Below are positions 41,316 through 49,009 of a stretch of DNA of 50,929 nucleotides, one piece after another. Below the pieces are notes generated by a model. That model was not told the DNA's origin. It searched no databases and worked only from the letters and a program-made list of their open reading frames with translations. A program made the position numbers and the translations under genes. The first letter of the stretch is position 1; every line of letters begins with the position of its first letter. The DNA comes from Saprolegnia diclina VS20 (lineage: Eukaryota > Oomycota > Saprolegniomycetes > Saprolegniales > Saprolegniaceae). The stretch is from NCBI RefSeq assembly GCF_000281045.1, contig NW_008246154.1:60102-111030 (forward strand). The letters are read 5' to 3'.

Positions 41316-42918
41316 AGATCGCGTACGTCCCTACAACGCTGAAGGCACGTACGCGATCTCGACGGCCCAAACGCATCCCGCCTGCGCGGAGTCCGTCGAC
41401 GTCGCGGCAAGTCTCCTAGGCCAAGCACTCCATGCGCTCGTTGGTGACGCCATCAGAACCACATCCTTGCGCGCGATCGCATTTTGGCGCAAGCCGTACC
41501 GCGCAAGCACTCTCGGGTTCTCGTCGGCTCTGTCTCTCGCATACAACGCCGTCGCGAACACCCAGCGCCTCGGTCTCAGCGTACGCGACCTGCTTTCCGG
41601 GATTCTTGCGTCGCTTTTGCGAGTTTGCGAGTACAGAGGCGACCGTCTCTCGACCGAGATTCATGCCATAACGAACCTCTTGATCCAGAGCAACGACGTC
41701 TCGCTCAGGTCGCGCTTCCTTCGCGACGCATTGCCGTGCAGTCAGATGACGATCCACGACGTTGCTACGTGTGTTGGCGCCCACCACGCGACGTATGGCT
41801 GGACGGTACTCTTTCCCGCACTCCAAAGCCTCCTCGAGCGCTGGCTACAAACGCATAGCGTGAGTGACATGGGCCATTTCGTGGTGGGTCTTGTCTGAGG
41901 CAATTGCGCACTGTGCCCACCCCTACGGCAACCCTATACGCGGCCGTTTGGCTCGGTGCTCTCGGGCATAACAATGACAGCGGTCTGGCAACTCCAGCAT
42001 CTATCCACGGGTCTTGTCCGAGCCATGGCCAGTCAACCGACGCTGTCGCTTCATCGCTACGTGAGCCTCATGTCGACGGCACTGGACGAGATCGCAGGCG
42101 GCCGAGTACATGGCCGAGCACTTGCATCGGTATCGTCGGCCGACATAGGCAGCAATCTCGACGCGCTGCATACCTTTGGCCAATGCACCAAGCGGACGAT
42201 GGATACGTATCAGCGCATCAGCTTTCATGGCCACTTTGTCGGCGGCATCTTGCATTTCATCAAGCGCCCGACGGTACCAGTTGCGGTCTCGACCTTGTCG
42301 CTTGTCACTGACCCCGTCAAATCGATCGCAGGGACATTCTATGCAACCACTACTACTGCGATGTCGCGCCAGAACGTGTCGCCAACTTGTGTCGTCGACG
42401 TCATTGAAGTGCTCACGCTGGCCGCGCCAGGCGATGTGCAAGCGTTCACCTCAGCGTGGCAGGCGGCGCTGCCTCGTACACTGAAAGCGGCCCGCTGCAC
42501 ACTCTACCCCGTCATCGAGAAGGTACGCACGCGGCTCCGACACAGTGACCTGGACTTCGTGGCGCAGCTGGCGACGCAGTGTCTGAGCAGCTTTCTGGAC
42601 AACAATGCATTGGCCTCCATCCCGGATGACAACGATGGTGTCATCAATGGCGTGGCGGTGAGCGCTACGCATTGCCCGCAGTGCGCCAAGTTTACCACAT
42701 TTTTGTGCGATACCCAGCGTATTCAGTTTTACGCTCCCGTCGACGGCCTCTGCGCGACGCTGCGCCGCCTCGTTTGCGAGCGTCAGCGTCAATTCGCCTT
42801 CTTCCGCGCCAAGTGGAACGGCTACCGCCGCCCAAACCGAAGCGACGGTCCACAGTACGTTGTTCGAAAGCGCAAGGAGTCTGGTCGCGTCGCAAGGCAA
42901 CGTCACTCATGTCAGTGA
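41316..42918 (+). pseudogene. Degenerate dioxygenase-like family, copy 2b, 5'-truncated and internally deleted
   Basis: Family similarity restarts at STAQTHPACAESVDVAASLL, repeating a region already present in 2a, so two partial copies are joined. The frame is open to 41898. A TGA at 41896-41898 then replaces a codon that is Arg in copy 1 (GLVRGDD versus GLV-stop-GNC), consistent with CGA to TGA. A ~180-nt in-frame deletion follows (QPY joins RPFGSVLSG directly). The rest is open to 42918 and keeps HCPQC and YVVRK, but the coiled/basic tail is lost. Confidence 0.78.
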
Positions 42919-43134
42919 CAGAAAACACTCAAAGCCACCGCCCGCGATTTGCACGATGAAGTGTCAGCGTTGGACGTGGCGTGGTCTCTAGCGACGGTGC
43001 GACCGAAGGCAGAGTGCTGTTTGTGGTGATGCCGTCGTCTCGTCTTGTTGCAACTTCTTACTGCCGAGAGCTGTCGGTGGACAAGAGACCTGAAAGATAG
43101 TTCGGGGCCGACCCGGAAACGCTCAATTATCGTC

Positions 43135-44601
43135 TTAGAAGGCGTGGAAGCGACAGCGTAGAACGAGGCCTTCGTCGCGTCCTTCTGGGAAAGACCGGCG
43201 ACGTTCGAGGATTTCCATCGCGATGCGCTCTGTTCGTGCGTAGGCCTTGATAAATGCCTCGTCTTGGGGGTTCACACAGAGCTCGAGCGTCACATGTGCG
43301 AGACCTCGAAGTGCGGTCAGAAGCACGCAAATGTTGTCAACGGCCATGAGATACTGGAGCTGGTCCGCCCCCAGGTCGAGAAGGAGCGCACGTGGGTTCG
43401 ACTTTCGTGCGCGAAGTGCGTGCCCAATGCAGTGGAGGCACTTCTCGACAAAGTCGTCGCCGCGAAACGACAGCACCGAAAGCATCGTGATCCAGCGTCG
43501 GATGGCTTGCTTGAGAAGACGCAGCGACTCGACTGATTCTCCGATCGTCACGTCGACCCAGTGGACCTCGGTCAATTGCGGTAACGCGCACGTCCAGTGA
43601 AAAAACGTGCGAACGCAGTCGTACGCGAGCTCGTAGAATTGGATCGTGAGCACGCGCAGGCACGGAAAGCGAGTGACACCAAGGGCGGCCGGCACTACCG
43701 AATCCGTCGGAAGCCGGAGCGCCAGCTCTTCAAGCTGTGACATCTCGGCGAGAAGCGGGACGAGGCAGTGGAAGTCGCGCAAGCCGCTGGCATCGAGGCG
43801 CGTTAGCGTGGCGTGGTCGAGTCGATGCAAGAAACGAACAACGTTGTCATCAGCGTTCGAGTAGAACCGGATGGCCTTGAAGTGGTCGAGAGGAAGGTTT
43901 GTGGCCGCCAGTGCGTCGATGAGGAGATCTGCGTCCATGTCCAGGTCCAAAGTCGTGAGGGACGTGGTCGACGCCAGCAGCTCCGCAAGGCCGACAACGT
44001 TGGAATTCTCGCCGGGCTGTACGAAGCAAAGATGTCGGGCATGTCCCTTCCGTAGCCACGGCGACAAGGCTGCAAGATACGCGTCGTCGAAGCATTCCGA
44101 ATCAAAATCCAATCGCCGAACGCTCGGTGGCAGCAGACGCAATGCCTCGGCCATCTCGCTCGGGTTCGATACGGCCCCAGCACGCTCGAGCTGCGTGCAC
44201 ATGGGCAAGGCGCTATGGACGGATGGCATCTTGAGCCACGAGAGATGCATCGACTTGAGCTTGTAGACTGATGCGGCGAGCCAGACCTCCTTGTCAGCCG
44301 CAGCCGCACGCGTGTACCATATAGAGAGATCCACCCGCGGAATCGCGGGCAACGCGACCAAGACGAGGCTCATGTACGCGTCCGGGACGAGGTCAAGCCG
44401 GAGCATGGACCACTGGCCGTCAAAGGCCGCCGGGGTCGTCATGAGGCGGCGCAGCGCAGCGAAGGGCGGGGCGAGCTCGTCTTGCGGGAGCGCCATGAGC
44501 AAGGCCTTGGCGTCCAGCTGCGGACCGATGTACTGGAGGAGGGACGCGAGGAGCGTCGTCGGGGGCGACGGTCCAGGCGCGGTCTTGGGCTTCTTCGACA
44601 T
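43135..44601 (-). CDS. Leucine-rich-repeat-like protein, 488 aa, function unknown
   Basis: Single exon; ATG at 44601 (MSKKPKTAPGPSPP) lies 3 nt downstream of a strong oomycete core promoter match, which supports the start. Leu-rich segments recur at irregular ~25-30-residue spacing (VRRLDFDSECF, LTTLDLDMDADLLIDAL, LTRLDASGLRDFHCLVPLL, LEELALRLPTDS, LRVLTIQFYEL, LAHVTLELCVNP), giving an LRR solenoid. The N-terminal ~50 residues (LLASLLQYIGPQLDAKALL) might be an F-box-like helix pair, but this is weak. No catalytic domain seen. Similar LRR proteins are common and mostly unnamed in Saprolegniales. Confidence 0.75.
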   Translation of the reverse strand: MSKKPKTAPGPSPPTTLLASLLQYIGPQLDAKALLMALPQDELAPPFAALRRLMTTPAAFDGQWSMLRLDLVPDAYMSLVLVALPAIPRVDLSIWYTRAAAADKEVWLAASVYKLKSMHLSWLKMPSVHSALPMCTQLERAGAVSNPSEMAEALRLLPPSVRRLDFDSECFDDAYLAALSPWLRKGHARHLCFVQPGENSNVVGLAELLASTTSLTTLDLDMDADLLIDALAATNLPLDHFKAIRFYSNADDNVVRFLHRLDHATLTRLDASGLRDFHCLVPLLAEMSQLEELALRLPTDSVVPAALGVTRFPCLRVLTIQFYELAYDCVRTFFHWTCALPQLTEVHWVDVTIGESVESLRLLKQAIRRWITMLSVLSFRGDDFVEKCLHCIGHALRARKSNPRALLLDLGADQLQYLMAVDNICVLLTALRGLAHVTLELCVNPQDEAFIKAYARTERIAMEILERRRSFPEGRDEGLVLRCRFHAF

Positions 44602-44603
44602 GG

Positions 44604-44622
44604 CGCAAAATCGGAAATGAGC
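44604..44622 (-). promoter_or_regulatory. Oomycete INR + FPR core promoter of the LRR-like gene
   Basis: Minus strand reads GCTCATTTCCGATTTTGCG, matching GCTCATTYYNCAWTTTNYY except at two positions, immediately before the ATG at 44601. So close a position implies a very short 5' UTR. Confidence 0.65.
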
Positions 44623-45474
44623 AACCGGTTTTGCGCGCGTCGCTGTATTATAATACTTTGCCAGCGCTCGACATACAAAACAAGAGATATACAATAGACA
44701 AGAAAAATGCACGGTGCTGATTGGTCCGTTTTTGGAATCGGTTTCAATGCTTCTACCGCGCGATCCAGTAACGTGCGATCTTTTGACGTGGCAGCACGCA
44801 GGTGCAAGAAGAGCAACGACGTATGGCAGGGAGCTCCTGGACGCATCTTGACGTCGCGTGACTCCAACCGCGTACTATACACCAACAGCTATACGCCAAG
44901 AGGCATTCGCCAAACACCCGGGCTTGGTGACAAGGCGTTCGCCGCTCGAGACACGTTGCCATCCATTTGCACACGTCAACTATCGTTGTGCTATCTGGTT
45001 GCTATACGTGGGCTCGTTCCTTAGAGTATGTCCAATCTCAAATCAAACCCTGACTCAATAGAATGACATTCAATTGGTTTCGAGGTCAAGAACTACTCAT
45101 TTGGCCCTGACTTCGTCGCTGAAGCGCGCAAGCAGAGGACGGTATCGCGTTGGAGGTGATCCGCAGGCTCCCGAGCGACCTGGCTACCCCTACTACTGTA
45201 CGTAGACAGATTGCCAGCTTGTCGTCGGCTCGTGACGCGCGGGTAAACTTGCACGGGGAGCTAGGTGTTCTAGAGCCGGCGGGATCACAGGCAACATGAT
45301 ACCGTCCATCAAAAGAGATATCTATTCGAGGAGAATTGTTCGACGGGCGCGTTGACATTTGCATTGGCCGAGAAGACAATGGAGCCGCGACGCGCCTACG
45401 TTGTCCATACTATGACGGCCTCATCGATCGAATCGAAGCATGTGCAAGGTAATGCTTGAAATCATAAATCCTGA
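44623..45474. other. Intergenic region, no gene recognised
   Basis: Divergent promoter region of the LRR-like gene and family copy 3. The reading frame of copy 3 extends upstream to 45440, but paralogue alignment places its start at 45584. Confidence 0.55.
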
Positions 45475-45511
45475 CCAATCACACATCTCAAAATACATAT
45501 TTTCGACCAAT
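45475..45511 (+). promoter_or_regulatory. Paired CCAAT element (32-bp spacing) upstream of copy 3
   Basis: CCAATCACACATC at 45475 and GACCAATCC with CCAAT at 45507, exactly 32 bp apart and 77 nt from the ATG at 45584. The upstream box and the 8 nt after it are identical to copy 1. Confidence 0.72.
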
Positions 45512-45583
45512 CCATACGACTGGATTCAGAGTGTACGTCCCATCGGCAGTTTGGAGGCTTGGCACCGAGCTCAGACGTCGGCC

Positions 45584-48376
45584 ATGAGCGCGCTGCGGGC
45601 GACCAACCCGACGATCGCGGCCTACGAAGCCGCGCTAGACCTACTGCGCGACTCGACGGCCTATGCCTACCAGAGCACCGTCGCGTGGCACCTGCAGCCG
45701 CAACTGACCATTGACGGCGTTGACGGGTGCCTGTCCTGGTCCATGACCTTGCTCCAAGAACAGCAGCTCCGGACGCGCTACGCCCACTACTGCATCCTTC
45801 CGACGTCTAAGGTTCGCATCCTCAACGAAGACGCGTGGGCGACGATCGTGCGAACGAGCCTTTTGCCCGACGTCCAGCAGGCGCTGCGCGTCACCGACAC
45901 GGGCGTCGTCGCTGTCTTCTCGCATCTCTGCATCGACACGCATGGCTCGTCAATGTGCCTCAAGCCGCGACCTGACATTGCCAATGTCTTTGGGATGCTT
46001 CTGGTGTCGCTGCCCTCTTGTGTCGATGGCGGCGAGATCGCAACGGCGTTTGGCGGCGGCTCAACGGTGCAGCGTCCGTCGCGCCAGACAGTGCAAGTGC
46101 TCGCAACGCGCTTCAACGCTACCATCACGTCATCGCCGGTCCGATCTGGCCGTCGTGTTGCGCTTGTGTACGCCTTGGTGGCTACGGACATGGACGCACG
46201 CGCCATTCCGCCGCTTCCTACCCACGACGACGCTGTCACTGCTTTTGAAGCAATCGCCGCGCACCCGCCATCCGCGCAGCAGCGCCTCGGCGTTCTTCTC
46301 GAGCGCAAATTGGACAACTTGTCGTTCGAGTGCCTTCCACACATGGACGCAGCGGTCGTCGATGCCTTGATCGCGACACGGTGCTTTGACGTGGCACTCG
46401 TTCGTCTTGGCGGTCACACCATCTCGGTGGCGACGCCGCACCACGCATGCGCGGTCCCAGCCGACGTCTTGTCCTGTCTTCCTGGAAAACGCATCGACAC
46501 GCTACTCGGCGCCGTCCACGGCTCGTCATCACCCCACGCGATTGCGTTTTGGCTCATGCCGTACCGCGCAGGACTCGTCGGGCGCCACGCTGCTCTCACT
46601 CTCGCGCAGACTGCTACCACGGATACTGAGCGCCTCGGGCTCAGCGCTCGGGAGCTTCTTCGCGGCATCCTCACCACGTTCCTCGACACCGGAACGTCGT
46701 CGCATTGCACCATGACGGCACGCGACATGCATGCGATGACGAACCTCTTGATCCAGCACCGCCATGTCGACCTCGCAGCGAGCTTCCTTCGCAACGTAGT
46801 CTCGAACGCGCGCGCGATCTCAATCCAGGACTTGGCAACTTGCGTCCAGTCGTGTCTGGCCACGTTTGGCTGGACACTGCTCTTTCCCGCCGTCAAGAGC
46901 CTTCTCCGTCGATGGCTACGTGTCCGCAAGTTGCGGGATAGCACGTGGCTTCTGCTGAGCCTCGCGGGCGTCACTACGGGCGACGACGCAGTGTGCCGTC
47001 CGCTGCGACAGCCGTATGTGTGCGAACTTGTCAAGTTGAGCTGGGCTCAGATCACACCTCGCGTCTTGACTCGGGACGCAGTGTCGTTTCCTGCCGAGCA
47101 CTGGATTCTATTCGACTGGTATCTCGACGAGGTTGCGCCGCCGTGCGTGTATGGCAATTGGCTCGGCACCCGCCTGCCGCCTCCGCTCACGCTCCTTGTT
47201 GACAGCTTCCTTTACTGTCGCCCGTTTGGCTCGGTGCTCTCGGGTGCGCACACGTCAGCGTCGTGGCTCCTCCAGCATGTTCCACGGGGTCTTGTCCGAG
47301 CCATTGCAAGCCAGCCGACACTGTCTCGGCGGCGATATCTGGACGTTGTCTCGGTCGCGATCGGTGAGATTCAGAGCAGCTCTGACAGCGTCCATCACTC
47401 GGTCTCGTCGACCGACGTTGGTGCCATGCTAGACGCAATGCACAGCTTGGGCCAGTGCACTGTACGTCTTCTCGACGCGTGCCAACAGCTCAGTTCCAAC
47501 CGCAGCGTCGTCGCCGGCGTCTTGCGATTTCTCCAGCACCCGACGTCACCGGTCTCGTCGTCGACACATTCGCTCGTCGCCGAGTATGTCGTCTCGATCG
47601 CAGCTGCGTTTACCAACGGCTCTGGCGCCCCGCGCACGGCGCGAGACGGCAAAGCTTTTGTCGACGTCATTGCGGTGCTCACGTTGGCGGCGCCGAGCAA
47701 CGTGCCGTCGTTCCTCAGCAAGTGGCTTGCAGCGCTACCAGCAACGCTGGACACGACGCGCTCTGTGCTATATCCTGTGGTCGAGCAGCTGCGCGCGCGA
47801 TTCCAAGGCATAGACCTTGACCTCGTCGCGCAGGTTGCGACAGCGTGTCTCGCACGGTTCCTCGACGGTGATGCGCTCGCACCGGTGCCCGACTTTGGCA
47901 ACGATTTTGTCTTGGCCGACATTGCGGTGGACGCAAAGCACTGCGAGCAGTGCGGTCGACTCGCACGCTTTTTGCAAAACGGGCTGTGCGCCGAGTACGA
48001 CTATGCAGCGCATGTCATTTGCGCGCAACTGGAAGCGCTCGTGGATGACCATGCGGATGAGCTCGCACTGGAGCTGGACGAGCGGGATGACGACGCGTAC
48101 GGCGACCCGTACGACGAGTTTGACGACTTTGACGACGGTTTGTTTAATGGCAGCTTTATGGGCGGCTACGCTCAGACCGATTCCTACGTCGTGCGCAAGC
48201 TCGTGCAACCCGGTCGCGCGACGGTTGACGATCTTGACGAATATCACAGGCGCATCCAGCAGCTCAAGGACGACACCAAACGTATTGCGATGTTCGATGA
48301 CGTGCTTGCCACCCATGCGGCCGCCATGGATGAGGATGAACCGACGCCCAAGCGCCCTCGGCACGACGCCCCGTAG
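45584..48376 (+). CDS. Degenerate 2OG-Fe(II) dioxygenase-like protein, intact copy 3, 930 aa
   Basis: Single exon. The start MSALRATNPTIAAYEAALDL is set by alignment with the other copies. Residues ~40-205 follow the layout of a 2-oxoglutarate/Fe(II) dioxygenase: LTIDGVDGCLSWSMTLLQEQ, then FGMLLVSLPS, DGGEIATAFGG and PVRSGRRVALVYALVA. Where active members have HxD and a distal His in CEHE, this protein has R129-P-D131 and T182. R191 of the SGxR motif remains. It should therefore not bind iron. Residues ~210-780 are helical with no known family. HCEQC lies near 786-790. A very acidic stretch (ELALELDERDDDAYGDPYDE) and a short coil end in PKRPRHDAP, a possible nuclear signal. Function unknown. 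Confidence 0.8.
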   Translation: MSALRATNPTIAAYEAALDLLRDSTAYAYQSTVAWHLQPQLTIDGVDGCLSWSMTLLQEQQLRTRYAHYCILPTSKVRILNEDAWATIVRTSLLPDVQQALRVTDTGVVAVFSHLCIDTHGSSMCLKPRPDIANVFGMLLVSLPSCVDGGEIATAFGGGSTVQRPSRQTVQVLATRFNATITSSPVRSGRRVALVYALVATDMDARAIPPLPTHDDAVTAFEAIAAHPPSAQQRLGVLLERKLDNLSFECLPHMDAAVVDALIATRCFDVALVRLGGHTISVATPHHACAVPADVLSCLPGKRIDTLLGAVHGSSSPHAIAFWLMPYRAGLVGRHAALTLAQTATTDTERLGLSARELLRGILTTFLDTGTSSHCTMTARDMHAMTNLLIQHRHVDLAASFLRNVVSNARAISIQDLATCVQSCLATFGWTLLFPAVKSLLRRWLRVRKLRDSTWLLLSLAGVTTGDDAVCRPLRQPYVCELVKLSWAQITPRVLTRDAVSFPAEHWILFDWYLDEVAPPCVYGNWLGTRLPPPLTLLVDSFLYCRPFGSVLSGAHTSASWLLQHVPRGLVRAIASQPTLSRRRYLDVVSVAIGEIQSSSDSVHHSVSSTDVGAMLDAMHSLGQCTVRLLDACQQLSSNRSVVAGVLRFLQHPTSPVSSSTHSLVAEYVVSIAAAFTNGSGAPRTARDGKAFVDVIAVLTLAAPSNVPSFLSKWLAALPATLDTTRSVLYPVVEQLRARFQGIDLDLVAQVATACLARFLDGDALAPVPDFGNDFVLADIAVDAKHCEQCGRLARFLQNGLCAEYDYAAHVICAQLEALVDDHADELALELDERDDDAYGDPYDEFDDFDDGLFNGSFMGGYAQTDSYVVRKLVQPGRATVDDLDEYHRRIQQLKDDTKRIAMFDDVLATHAAAMDEDEPTPKRPRHDAP

Positions 48377-48851
48377 GGCGAGATAGATGGCTCCGTGTGG
48401 GTCTGTAGTGCTTGTGAGAACGTGAAGTGTTTTGTCCTGTATCAGCTCTGCATGCTTGGAGGGTTTTCGCTTGGACGCTGCGTTGGAATATGACGTAGAT
48501 AGGGTGGTTGCTGAACGCGACGACGACGTCGGTGGCCTCGTTGGGACTTGGTTTCAAAATTGCTTGGCGCTCGAAACATTTGGGCTCGGAGGCTGACCCA
48601 AAGACTGTACGTGGGTGGCGTGCTTATGGCACTTGATTGAAATTAACAGGAGGATAATGTTATGTCGTTTACAGGCTAGAACTATACGCCTTAGTACTTC
48701 TCTAAGTGGGTCTAGAAGCATTGCGGACTGGAATGTAGATGCCCGTCATCCAGCGCGATACTTTAGTTATGCTAATACATCTAGTCCTATGACGTTGATT
48801 TGCCACAAGGACTGCTGTCCATCTCCTTGAACAAGGGTCATGAAGCAGACC
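48377..48851. other. Intergenic region between family copies 3 and 4
   Basis: No gene recognised. It ends at the hairpin and paired CCAAT element before copy 4. Confidence 0.55.
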
Positions 48852-48930
48852 GCGATCGTTGATTGGGCAGAACCAAGATATGGACCACATCTTGAAGTCC
48901 ATATCTTGGTTCTGCCCAATCAACGATCGC
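48852..48930. repeat. Perfect 34-bp inverted repeat with 11-nt loop
   Basis: Arms 48852-48885 and 48897-48930 are exact reverse complements; the loop is CACATCTTGAA. The arm begins GCGATCGTTGATTGGGCAGA. The right arm contains the first CCAAT box of copy 4. No terminal target-site duplication is obvious. Confidence 0.92.
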
Positions 48931-48952
48931 CAAGTTGGTTGCTTTGACCAAT
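48916..48952 (+). promoter_or_regulatory. Paired CCAAT element (32-bp spacing) upstream of copy 4
   Basis: CCAATCA at 48916 and GACCAATCC with CCAAT at 48948, 32 bp apart and 62 nt from the ATG at 49010. The upstream box lies inside the hairpin's right arm. An INR-like TCATTTTAG lies at about 48990. Confidence 0.7.
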
Positions 48953-49009
48953 CCGAAGGATGCCATTTTGGATTACTTGGCGTGCAGCATCATTTTAGAG
49001 CCGACGACG

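Noticed and set aside
45440-45583. 48-codon N-terminal extension of family copy 3
   Set aside because: It would translate the paired CCAAT element. Copies 1, 2 and 4 all start at the position equivalent to 45584.
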